A stretch of DNA of 11,052 nt from Sulfurimonas sp. Lineage in GTDB: Bacteria > Campylobacterota > Campylobacteria > Campylobacterales > Sulfurimonadaceae. The stretch is taken from positions 1 to 11,052 of the forward strand of contig JAMORZ010000090.1 in assembly GCA_027063295.1 (NCBI GenBank), in the 5' to 3' direction. The position numbers and the translations under genes are program-made. This document shows, in pieces, positions 1 to 6,659 of this stretch (its first letter is position 1; every line of letters begins with the position of its first letter). The notes below the pieces were generated by a model. The model saw only the letters and a program-made list of their open reading frames with translations. It was not told the origin of the DNA and did no database searches.

Positions 1-298
1 ACTCACTTGCCACACTCTCAAACCCACTTGCAAGCTCTCTCATCTGCTCTTTTGAGATATCTTTTGGCATCGCAACACTCAGCAGTGCATACTTTGGTGT
101 TGCATTCATCGCTATGGCATCAGAGATATTAACAAGCATCGCTTTACGAGCAATCTCATAACATTCTATCCAACTGCGTTTAAAATGTACACCCTCAAAA
201 AATGCATCTTTAGAGTAAACCCACTCTCCAACAACTGCTCCATCATCGCCAATATATCTGTTTTGAAACTGTGATATAAAAAAACTCTCTTTATTCAA
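1..298 (-). CDS. thiL: Thiamine-monophosphate kinase ThiL, N-terminal fragment (cut by window edge)
   Basis: ThiL phosphorylates thiamine monophosphate to thiamine pyrophosphate in the cytoplasm, the last step of cofactor synthesis. Only the first 99 codons are here; the 3' part lies left of the window. Translating the minus strand gives the ThiL N-terminal landmarks in order: IGDDGAVV (residues 16-23, acidic pair D18/D19 for Mg-nucleotide), SKDAFFEGVHF (29-39) and NISDAIAMNA (57-66), the local form of the family's N-(I/L)-S-D-x-A-A-M-x-A motif. The start is TTG at 298: the frame is closed by a TAA about 20 codons upstream, no ATG or GTG lies between, and a purine-rich AAAGAAGAG sits just before the TTG. 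It is divergent from the gene at 384. The family call is firm; the TTG start is inferred. Confidence 0.9.
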   Translation of the reverse strand, partial: MNKESFFISQFQNRYIGDDGAVVGEWVYSKDAFFEGVHFKRSWIECYEIARKAMLVNISDAIAMNATPKYALLSVAMPKDISKEQMRELASGFESVASE

Positions 299-358
299 TG
301 ACTCTTCTTTAACTAAGTTAAGTATATATTAATATGTATCAATATAAAATAATAGCCA

Positions 359-367
359 ATTATAACA
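359..367 (-). promoter_or_regulatory. Probable extended -10 promoter for thiL
   Basis: Read on the minus strand, positions 367 to 359 give TGTTATAAT, an extended -10 (TG-N-TATAAT). A transcript would start near 352 and leave a leader of about 50 nt before the TTG start of thiL. A second TATAAT on the same strand at 372 to 367 is an alternative. No convincing -35 is seen. The plus-strand gene starting at 384 must use the same 85-bp AT-rich spacer, but I cannot single out its -10 (TATAAA at 343-348 and TATAAC at 361-366 are candidates). Confidence 0.5.
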
Positions 368-383
368 TTATAGGACTAATAGT

Positions 384-1589
384 ATGAAACACTCCATGAA
401 AAAAATTTTTCAAAACCTCAATGCATTTATGCTTTTTGTGGTTTTTGTCTCTTTTTTGTTTATGACACTTACTCTAGAGAAACAACTTTCTTTTGAAAAA
501 GTTGACAATCTCAATAACCAAAAAAAGATTATTTCATCACTTATAAAACTCAAAAAAGATGACATAGAACTTGCACTTATCCAATTTAACGGAAAAAGTG
601 CTCAACTTCAAAATGAGATTGAAAAACTTCGTAACATTTATAAGTACAGTATTACTGAAAAATATATTCTTCAAAATGAGAGAGAATATCTTAATTCACT
701 CAAAGAGCTCTCTTTACTGACGGATACATTTACAAAGAATGCACAAAAATATTTTGATGCAACAACTTCTAAAAAACAAGAACAAAAAGCACAACTTGAA
801 CTCAAAAGAGCCTTTTTTCAACTAAAAAATAAGATTAATTCAATTATTCTTAAAAATATTGAGTATGAAAAAGCACGTTTTAATATCTTTAAGTATTTAG
901 CAATTGCATCTTTTGTGATTACGTTTTTTGCAACATTCTGGTACAGAAAACGTATCAATAATATCTATAAAGATATCGAATTTCTTTTCTCAATGGATAA
1001 ACAAAAAGATCCTTATGATATTTTCACCCAAGAAGCTGATGGTATTGCACTTCGTATGAAACGCAAAAATGTAACAACACAAACAAACCCTCTTTTTATC
1101 GACCAAGTCACAGGCATCAACAACCATAAAGGTCTTATGAATGCTTATGCAAACAAAAAAGGTCTCAAAGAGAGTTTCTTTACATCAGTAACAGTCATCG
1201 AGATAGACAACTTCTCAAAATCACACAGACCATTCACTCAAGAGCTAACACAAGCTATTTTGAAGAAAATTGCATTTACTATCTCACTGCATGAACAACC
1301 AACTGATGTGATAGCAAGAACAGACTACAATCAGTTTACCATTGTTCTCTCACGTGCAACAAAAGAGCAAGCATTTAGAGATATGGATATCATCCGTCAA
1401 AGTATCTCCGAACTTAAGTTTAACACTCCAACAAATGAGAACATCACGATTACTGGTGGTTTTATTATCAAACCAAATAATGCAAGTTTAGAAGAAGCAA
1501 TTAGACAAGCAAAAGAAAATCTTGCTCACAAACCAAAAATCGGAAATAATAAAATTATCCAAACAAAAGATATCGCTAAAAACCAATAA
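384..1589 (+). CDS. Two-TM membrane protein with a degenerate GGDEF domain
   Basis: This 401-residue protein is laid out like a membrane signalling protein: TM helix 1 at about 12-31, a helical, charged periplasmic region of about 135 residues (32-168), TM helix 2 at about 169-186, then a cytoplasmic C-terminus. From 238 on it aligns with GGDEF diguanylate cyclases: DQVTGINNHKGL (240-251) for the usual D-x-LTGLxNR, EIDNFSK (273-279) for DIDxFK, and R312-TDYNQF for R-x-GGDEF. The signature is therefore DYNQF (314-318) instead of GG(D/E)EF, and the inhibitory RxxD site reads Q305-P-T-D308. Cyclase activity is unlikely; a role as nucleotide-binding or protein-interaction sensor is inference. The start is ATG 384 with AGGA at 372-375; ATG 396 is an alternative. 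It stands alone between thiL and the sdh operon, and its partner or signal is unknown. Confidence 0.8.
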   Translation: MKHSMKKIFQNLNAFMLFVVFVSFLFMTLTLEKQLSFEKVDNLNNQKKIISSLIKLKKDDIELALIQFNGKSAQLQNEIEKLRNIYKYSITEKYILQNEREYLNSLKELSLLTDTFTKNAQKYFDATTSKKQEQKAQLELKRAFFQLKNKINSIILKNIEYEKARFNIFKYLAIASFVITFFATFWYRKRINNIYKDIEFLFSMDKQKDPYDIFTQEADGIALRMKRKNVTTQTNPLFIDQVTGINNHKGLMNAYANKKGLKESFFTSVTVIEIDNFSKSHRPFTQELTQAILKKIAFTISLHEQPTDVIARTDYNQFTIVLSRATKEQAFRDMDIIRQSISELKFNTPTNENITITGGFIIKPNNASLEEAIRQAKENLAHKPKIGNNKIIQTKDIAKNQ

Positions 1590-1615
1590 TATAAGCAGAT
1601 TAACTCTGCTTATAT
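1589..1615 (+). terminator. Perfect 11-bp hairpin at the 3' end of the degenerate-GGDEF gene
   Basis: ATATAAGCAGA (1589-1599) pairs without mismatch with TCTGCTTATAT (1605-1615) around the 5-nt loop TTAAC. The stem begins on the last base of the TAA stop codon. The downstream bases (GTCTCAAATAG) contain no U-run, so it is not a textbook intrinsic terminator. It may still end transcription or protect the 3' end before the sdhA promoter. Confidence 0.55.
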
Positions 1616-1688
1616 GTCTCAAATAGTAACACACACAAACTTCCACCTACAAAACCCCTTATTTAAACTTTGCTAAGCCAACTCACGG

Positions 1689-1694
1689 TATAAT
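1689..1694 (+). promoter_or_regulatory. -10 box of the sdhABE promoter
   Basis: A perfect TATAAT, in the context CGGTATAATC, lies 35 bp before the sdhA ATG. Initiation near 1701 would give a leader of about 29 nt containing the strong ribosome binding site AAGGAAA (1719-1725). No good -35 hexamer is visible at 16-18 bp, as is common in Campylobacterota. The 1616-1688 spacer holds nothing else I recognise. Confidence 0.65.
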
Positions 1695-1729
1695 CAGCAT
1701 TATTTTAGTCTTTATACGAAGGAAATTGA

Positions 1730-3442
1730 ATGAGTATTCCTATTTATACTTACGATGCAATTGTAGTTGGTGCAGGTCTTGCAGGATGTGCAGCAGCAAG
1801 AGAGTTGCAAAATGCAGGAAAAAAAGTTGCGGTTATCACAAAACTTCATCCACTTAGAAGCCACTCGGGTGCTGCTCAAGGTGGTGTAAATGCAGCTTTT
1901 AGTGATGAGGATTCTGTAGAACTTCATGAGTTTGACACAGTAAAAGGGTCTGATTATCTAGCTGATCAAGATGCTGTTGAGTTTATGTGTCAAAAAGCTC
2001 CAGAGACTATCCGTTGGGCTGAGAGAATGGGTGCTGCATTTAGCCGTACACCAGATGGAAAGATCGCACAACGCCCTTTTGGTGGACAATCTTCACCACG
2101 TGCTTGTTTTGCAAAAGATAGAACAGGTCTTACGCTTCTTCAAACTATCTATGAACAAGCTCACCGTGCAGGTGTAAAGTTTTGGGATGAGTGGTATGCT
2201 GCTGATATCATCTATAAAGATGGTAAAGTAAGTGGTGTTGTTGCGTTTAATATCCGTGATATGCAAACAGTAATCTTCAATGCAAAATCAGTTATGTTTG
2301 CAACAGGTGGTTATGCACGTTCATACAAGATCAACTCAAATGCTCATGCAAATACTGGTGATGGTCTCTCTATCGTTGCTCGTCACGGTCTTCCACTAGA
2401 AGATATGGAGTTTGTACAGTTCCACCCATCTGGACTGAGTGGAAACGGTGTACTTATCTCTGAAGCTGCTCGTGGTGAGGGTGGTCGCCTTTACAACTCA
2501 AAAGGTGAGCGTTTTATGGAAAAATATGCTCCAAATGCACTTGAGCTTGCTTCACGTGATGTTGTAAGTCGTGCTATCCTAAATGAGATTCGTGAAGGTC
2601 GTGGTGTAGGTCCTCGTAAAGATGCTGTTTACATCGATGTAACACATCTTGGAAAAGATCTCATTATGGAAAAACTTCCAGAGCTTCGTGAGCTTGCTAT
2701 GACTTTCTTGGGTCTTGATATGATTAAAGAGCCGATCCTTATCTCTGCAACTGCTCACTACTCTATGGGTGGTATCCCTGTAAACATAGCAGGTAATGTT
2801 CGTAAAAACAACGATGAGTTTGTAGAAGGTTTCTATGCTGCTGGTGAGTGTAGCTGTGTATCTGTACATGGTGCAAACCGTCTTGGTGCAAACTCAGTAC
2901 TTGAAGCACTTCTTTTTGGTCGTTTTGTTGGTAAAACAATGGTAAAAGAGATCGATGAGATCGAACTTCGCCCTGCGACTGAAGATGATGCAGCTCGTGC
3001 ACTTGAAGAGATCAACTTTGTACTTAACAACAATGGAGATGAGAGTGTAACTGGTATCCGCGAAGAGCTACAACAATGTATGACTGCAAATGCAGGTGCA
3101 TTTAGAACAGAAGAGACACTTAAAGAAGCTGTAGAGACTGTAAAAGAGCTTCGTAAAAGATTTAAAAACATTCGTATAAAAGACAAATCAAAAGTGTTCA
3201 ACACTGAGCTTCAAGAAGCGATCGAACTTGGTCACATGTTAGACTACTCACTCTTTATCGTTGAGTCTGCGCTTCCACGTAAAGAGAGTCGTGGTGCACA
3301 CTATAGAGAAGATTTTGAACAAAGAGATGATGAAAACTTCTTAAAACACACTATGGCTTACATGAATGAAGATGGTGAAATATCTTTAGACTACATGGAT
3401 GTTGTTCTTGGCAAACATGAACTCAAAGCTAGAAACTACTAA
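1730..3442 (+). CDS. sdhA: Succinate dehydrogenase/fumarate reductase flavoprotein subunit (type E)
   Basis: This 570-residue subunit carries FAD and the dicarboxylate site of the succinate/fumarate complex. Visible motifs: Rossmann VVGAGLAG (12-19); RSHSGAAQGG (43-52), where H45 is the histidine that binds FAD covalently in the family; and active-site residues H232 (QFHPSG), S244/E245 and R248 (LISEAARGEGG), R276 (ASRDVVSR), H343 (HYSMGGIP) and R384 (GANRLGANS). These correspond in order to E. coli SdhA H242, T254/E255, R258, R286, H354 and R399. The N-terminus goes straight from MSIPIYTYDA into the FAD fold, so there is no Tat or other signal peptide and the protein should be cytoplasmic. 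The related Campylobacter/Wolinella MfrA is reported to be Tat-exported. It is the first gene of an operon with sdhB and sdhE. Whether it runs as dehydrogenase or as fumarate reductase (for example in a reductive TCA cycle) cannot be read from the sequence. Confidence 0.95.
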   Translation: MSIPIYTYDAIVVGAGLAGCAAARELQNAGKKVAVITKLHPLRSHSGAAQGGVNAAFSDEDSVELHEFDTVKGSDYLADQDAVEFMCQKAPETIRWAERMGAAFSRTPDGKIAQRPFGGQSSPRACFAKDRTGLTLLQTIYEQAHRAGVKFWDEWYAADIIYKDGKVSGVVAFNIRDMQTVIFNAKSVMFATGGYARSYKINSNAHANTGDGLSIVARHGLPLEDMEFVQFHPSGLSGNGVLISEAARGEGGRLYNSKGERFMEKYAPNALELASRDVVSRAILNEIREGRGVGPRKDAVYIDVTHLGKDLIMEKLPELRELAMTFLGLDMIKEPILISATAHYSMGGIPVNIAGNVRKNNDEFVEGFYAAGECSCVSVHGANRLGANSVLEALLFGRFVGKTMVKEIDEIELRPATEDDAARALEEINFVLNNNGDESVTGIREELQQCMTANAGAFRTEETLKEAVETVKELRKRFKNIRIKDKSKVFNTELQEAIELGHMLDYSLFIVESALPRKESRGAHYREDFEQRDDENFLKHTMAYMNEDGEISLDYMDVVLGKHELKARNY

Positions 3443-3451
3443 GGATAACTT

Positions 3452-4429
3452 ATGGAACATAAAATTACTACACAAAAAGTAAACTTCAAAGTTTTTCGTT
3501 TCAATGCAGACGAAGACTACTTACCATATTATGAAAACTATGATATGGAAGTAACTTCAGAAGAAGTTGTACTTGATATTTTAAACAGAATCAAATGGGA
3601 TCATGATGGTAGTTTCTCTTATAGAAGAAGTTGTCGTCACGGTATCTGTGGAGCTTGTGCTATCAAAGTAAATGGTAGAAGTACACTTGCTTGTAAAGAG
3701 AGCATGAATGATATGGTAGATCTTTTTGGAAGTGAACTTGTTATCGAGCCACTTAGCATCAAACGTGCTGTGAAAGATATGATCATCGATAAGGGAGATT
3801 TCTGGGAGAAACACGATGCTATCCACCCTTTCCTTATCTCTGATGTTGAAGAGCACCCAGAGCATGAGCATATCGTAACACCAGAAGAAGCAGAAGAGCT
3901 TAATGAAGCTGACCTTTGTATCCAATGTGGTGCTTGTCACTATGCTTGTCCTGTTGTAGAGATCAATGAAGACTACTTTGGACCTGCTGCGTTTGCAAAA
4001 GCTTACCGTTTTGAAGCTGATGTTCGTGATGATGCACACAAAGAAAGACTCGAAGAGCTCCATGCTGAGAAGCAAGGTGTTTGGGATTGTGTAAAATGTT
4101 TCGAGTGTGCAGAGGTTTGTCCAAAAGATGTAAACCCTATTGAAAAGATCACAAAACTTCACAATATGCTTTTTACTGAGGGTGTAGCGACATCAAATGT
4201 AGCAACTCGTCATGCTGTTGGGTTTAAACATTCAATCGAAAAACGTGGTGTACTTGATGAGGGTGGCTTAGTGCTTTACTCTGAAGGTCCTTCGATCGTG
4301 AAACATATCCCTGTAGCATTTAAAATGTTCAAAAAAGGTAAAATCGCTATGCCTTGGAACATTCCAACATCAGACAATTTAGATGAGATTCAAAAACTTA
4401 TCAAATCATCATCAACTGCAAAGTTCTAG
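3452..4429 (+). CDS. sdhB: Succinate dehydrogenase/fumarate reductase iron-sulfur subunit with two four-Cys clusters
   Basis: This 325-residue subunit wires electrons between SdhA's flavin and SdhE. A ferredoxin-like N-terminal domain has the [2Fe-2S] ligands C61, C66, C69 and C81 (SCRHGICGAC ... LAC). The C-terminal domain has two complete CxxCxxCxxxCP motifs: C156/C159/C162/C166 and C213/C216/C219/C223. Classical complex II binds a [3Fe-4S] cluster at one of these positions because a ligand is missing; a fourth cysteine is the known mark of type E enzymes (Sulfolobales, Campylobacterota), predicting a second [4Fe-4S]. At 325 residues it is longer than the usual 230-260, with an acidic linker (about 131-152) and a C-terminal tail. 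The ribosome binding site AAGGA overlaps the sdhA stop codon (TAAGGA, 3440-3445), so translation is probably coupled. Confidence 0.94.
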   Translation: MEHKITTQKVNFKVFRFNADEDYLPYYENYDMEVTSEEVVLDILNRIKWDHDGSFSYRRSCRHGICGACAIKVNGRSTLACKESMNDMVDLFGSELVIEPLSIKRAVKDMIIDKGDFWEKHDAIHPFLISDVEEHPEHEHIVTPEEAEELNEADLCIQCGACHYACPVVEINEDYFGPAAFAKAYRFEADVRDDAHKERLEELHAEKQGVWDCVKCFECAEVCPKDVNPIEKITKLHNMLFTEGVATSNVATRHAVGFKHSIEKRGVLDEGGLVLYSEGPSIVKHIPVAFKMFKKGKIAMPWNIPTSDNLDEIQKLIKSSSTAKF

Positions 4430-4439
4430 GAGTATAGAG

Positions 4440-5321
4440 ATGGAAAAACTAAAATACGCACTTTTTACAGGATGTACAGCAAAACAAAGTACTCCAGAGC
4501 AAATGATGTCTACAATGGCAGTTGCGAAAAAACTTGGTATCGAGCTTGTAGAGCTTACTGAGGCTTCATGTTGTGGAGCTTCTCACCTTCAAGACTATGA
4601 TGACTTTTTATCTCTTGTACTCAATGCAAGAAATATCGCTTATGCAGAGAAACATGGTCTTACAATGGTAACTATCTGTAATACTTGTCAGCTTAACACT
4701 GCTATGACAAAACACAGACTCGATGAAAACCCAGAGCTTAAAGCGAAAGTAAATGAGAAACTCAAAGAGGTTGGACTTGAGTATAAAGGTACTTCAGATA
4801 TCACTCACTTTCTCTATGCTATCATCGATGATATCGGACTTGAGAAGATCAAAGAGATGGTTGTAACACCACTTAGCCAATTTAACATTGCACCATTTTA
4901 TGGTTGTCATAACATTCGTCCTAGTGAACTTCAAAACAAAACTCACAAAACTGCAGAGTCTGCATATCGCCCTACTTCACTTGATGATCTTATTATCGCT
5001 TGTGGTGGTCAAAACGTAGATTATGAAGAGAAGAACAAATGTTGTGGTTTCCACGTTGAGCTTCAAGCTCCACACACAGCAGCAGTACTTACAGGAAACG
5101 CAATCGCTGGTGCTATGGATGGAAATGCAGACTGGATGGTAACACCATGTCCACTGTGTCACTTAAAATTAGATACACAAACACACCATGCAAGTGAGGC
5201 TATCGGTCGCGATGTAGAACTTCCTGTTCTTCATATGCAACAAATGGTAGGTCTTGCACTTGGTTGCAGTCCTGAAGAGCTTGGTCTTCAACACCACCTT
5301 GCAGAAGTAGACTTTATATAG
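4440..5321 (+). CDS. sdhE: CCG-domain (HdrB-like) anchor subunit of type E succinate dehydrogenase/fumarate reductase
   Basis: This 293-residue protein resembles heterodisulfide reductase subunit B and replaces the haem-binding membrane subunits of classical complex II. It has two intact cysteine-rich CCG motifs: C12, C44-C45, C80-x-x-C83, and C156, C201-C202, C237-x-x-C240. In HdrB such motifs bind noncubane [4Fe-4S] clusters. There is no TM helix, so membrane contact would be monotopic; quinone reaction is inferred from the family. The frame extends back to 4383 inside sdhB, but ATG 4440 is preferred: AGGAG (4428-4432) overlaps the sdhB TAG stop, and homology begins at KYALFTGCTAKQ. The gene is also called mfrE or sdhC; it is unrelated to the SdhE flavinylation factor. 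It is the third gene of the operon and is followed by a hairpin. Confidence 0.92.
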   Translation: MEKLKYALFTGCTAKQSTPEQMMSTMAVAKKLGIELVELTEASCCGASHLQDYDDFLSLVLNARNIAYAEKHGLTMVTICNTCQLNTAMTKHRLDENPELKAKVNEKLKEVGLEYKGTSDITHFLYAIIDDIGLEKIKEMVVTPLSQFNIAPFYGCHNIRPSELQNKTHKTAESAYRPTSLDDLIIACGGQNVDYEEKNKCCGFHVELQAPHTAAVLTGNAIAGAMDGNADWMVTPCPLCHLKLDTQTHHASEAIGRDVELPVLHMQQMVGLALGCSPEELGLQHHLAEVDFI

Positions 5322-5345
5322 TCTACTGAAGCACCCCTTCTTTTT
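5306..5345 (+). terminator. Hairpin(s) and T-run ending the sdh operon
   Basis: AGTAGACT (5306-5313) pairs perfectly with AGTCTACT (5320-5327) around a 6-nt loop; the right arm starts in the sdhE TAG stop codon. A small second stem follows, GAAG (5328-5331) with CTTC (5337-5340), which leads directly into TTTTT (5341-5345). Together they look like an intrinsic terminator, though the second stem is only 4 bp. It lies in the 55-bp gap between sdhE and the convergent fliO-like gene. No U-run follows the stem on the minus strand. Confidence 0.5.
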
Positions 5346-5376
5346 ATCTCATATATCTTATTTTACAGTTTAATTT

Positions 5377-6318
5377 TTACTCTTCATAAGAAGAGATAGC
5401 ACCGGCTTTTTGTGTATAGGCCTGAAATGCCTCTTGCTTATTGATAAACTTTGTTGATGTTTGAGTATCTTCTACTTGTAAAAACTCATCCAATTCCTGA
5501 TGTCTGTTTTGCAATATAGTTTCAAAATCATCTTGTGTTTGTGGTTTGTTTTCTACAAATTTATCAAGTAAAAAACTATTGTTGCCACCAATAAAGATAA
5601 GATATGATGTATTTTCAAAATCCAACATGACAACACTTGCATTATCGTTGATGATTTTTTGAAAACGGATAGAGATGGGATTCTCTCCCATATTTTGAAC
5701 CTGTGTAGGTTTTGTAGGTTCTTGTGTCTCTTGGGAGTGTTTATTTTGAGCAAATAACCATTGAGAATTTGTCTCTTTTTGCATATTTGTATTTTTCGCA
5801 ACAATCTTTTTGCGTAAAACAAAAAGAATAATAATACCAACTATCAAAATCCCAACAACGATATAATAACTTGTTGAGAGATTATTTTCTTTTTTTGTTG
5901 GTAGATTGGTTGTAAATTCTTGTGTAGAGTGTTGTGTAGTAGTGTGTTGTTTTTTTGCCGTTTTCTTTGTGGTAAAACGTAGTCTCAAACCATAAGCATC
6001 CGCTGTTTTGGATGCAATAAAATGAACACCATTAGGAACAGTCGCTACAATCTGCGTTTGATGTGCCATCGGAGTGATCGTCAAAGAGTGAAGATAACGT
6101 GATGCAATCTTTTTGATCTTTGCTGATTCTATCGAAGCATCTCCAAGCTTTATGATGATTTTGTTTTTAGTGATACTTTGTTTGATTACTCCTTTATATG
6201 GTGTATCAAAGGTTATCATAACATCAGCACGATCTGTTCTATCGTATATGTTATAACTTAAAATCTTTGCTCCAAAAAGTGTAGAATATATAAAGAAAAA
6301 AAGAAGTAAAAAACGCAT
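5377..6318 (-). CDS. fliO: FliO-like flagellar export protein with an added periplasmic domain
   Basis: FliO is a bitopic protein that helps assemble the FliPQR export gate. This 313-residue protein has a signal peptide (1-17, LFGA then K18), a beta-rich periplasmic domain (about 18-116) that looks AMIN-like, a Thr/Lys/Gln-rich linker (117-149), one TM helix (about 151-168) with a positive cytoplasmic flank (RKKIVAK), and a cytoplasmic part. Residues 213-255, with ISIRFQKI, ASVVMLDFENTSYLIFIGG and NSFLLDKF, fit the FliO core (a short strand pair followed by a glycine turn and a leucine-rich helix). The C-terminal tail is Gln/Glu-rich. The gene overlaps fliN by one base (TAATG), so translation is coupled. 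The FliO call rests on this architecture plus the fliN neighbour; similar long FliO proteins are known in Helicobacter from memory. The periplasmic domain assignment is tentative. Confidence 0.72.
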   Translation of the reverse strand: MRFLLLFFFIYSTLFGAKILSYNIYDRTDRADVMITFDTPYKGVIKQSITKNKIIIKLGDASIESAKIKKIASRYLHSLTITPMAHQTQIVATVPNGVHFIASKTADAYGLRLRFTTKKTAKKQHTTTQHSTQEFTTNLPTKKENNLSTSYYIVVGILIVGIIILFVLRKKIVAKNTNMQKETNSQWLFAQNKHSQETQEPTKPTQVQNMGENPISIRFQKIINDNASVVMLDFENTSYLIFIGGNNSFLLDKFVENKPQTQDDFETILQNRHQELDEFLQVEDTQTSTKFINKQEAFQAYTQKAGAISSYEE

Positions 6319-6659
6319 TAAAGTCTCTCTTTTGATAAATGGTATAAAACAGCACTTGAGTCAAGCACTTCATTGATACGGATAGCAAGGTTTTTCTCAT
6401 ACACCATAACTTCCCCTTTGCCTAAAATACGACCATTAACATAAGACTCAACAGACTCACCAGCTGGTTTTTTCAGATCGATAATAGAACCTTTTTCGAG
6501 TTGAAGGATCTCAGCAACAGAAAGTTCAGTCTCTCCCAAATCTGAAACAAACTCAACCTCCATATCAAGAATCCCTGAGTAGTCCATCCATGAAAGCTCT
6601 TTTTCAAGATCAAAATCATTTTCATCTTCATGAAACTGATGGTAGGTGTTATTTGGCAT
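6318..6659 (-). CDS. fliN: Flagellar motor switch protein FliN
   Basis: FliN forms the lower C-ring of the flagellar motor, with FliM, and helps dock export substrates. The 113-residue protein has an acidic N-terminus (HEDENDFDLEKE) and one SpoA (FliN/FliM C-terminal) domain at about 31-102: LDMEVEFVSDLGETELSV, EILQLEKGSIIDLKKPAGESVE, YVNGRILGKGEVMVYEKNLAIRI. These match the family's LG-x-t-x-l, LqLgxGsvi-L, vNgxlia-GEV-v and RI landmarks. Length is normal for FliN. The ATG at 6659 is supported by AAGGA (6669-6665 on the minus strand), and it overlaps the CheX-like gene by 11 bases, so the two are probably translated together. It lacks a CheC-like N-terminal domain, so it is FliN rather than FliY. 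Confidence 0.9.
   Translation of the reverse strand: MPNNTYHQFHEDENDFDLEKELSWMDYSGILDMEVEFVSDLGETELSVAEILQLEKGSIIDLKKPAGESVESYVNGRILGKGEVMVYEKNLAIRINEVLDSSAVLYHLSKERL

Noticed and set aside
1616..1688. Possible small RNA or riboswitch before sdhA
   Set aside because: No stable inverted repeats or known aptamer landmarks are visible between the hairpin and the promoter; the stretch is short and A/C-rich.
2833..3204. Open frames of 79-123 codons on the minus strand inside sdhA
   Set aside because: They are antisense to conserved sdhA coding sequence and low-complexity (Ser/Leu-rich), with no start signals or family resemblance.
3581..4162. 193-codon open frame on the minus strand inside sdhB
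   Set aside because: It is fully antisense to a gene with intact cysteine motifs, its translation is Ser/Thr/Phe-rich with no recognisable domain, and no ribosome binding site precedes it. It is a shadow of the biased codons of sdhB.
4440..5321. sdhE as part of a heterodisulfide reductase (HdrABC) operon
   Set aside because: No HdrA or HdrC is present. The gene is third behind a flavoprotein and an iron-sulfur protein of the succinate dehydrogenase family, which fits the type E complex.
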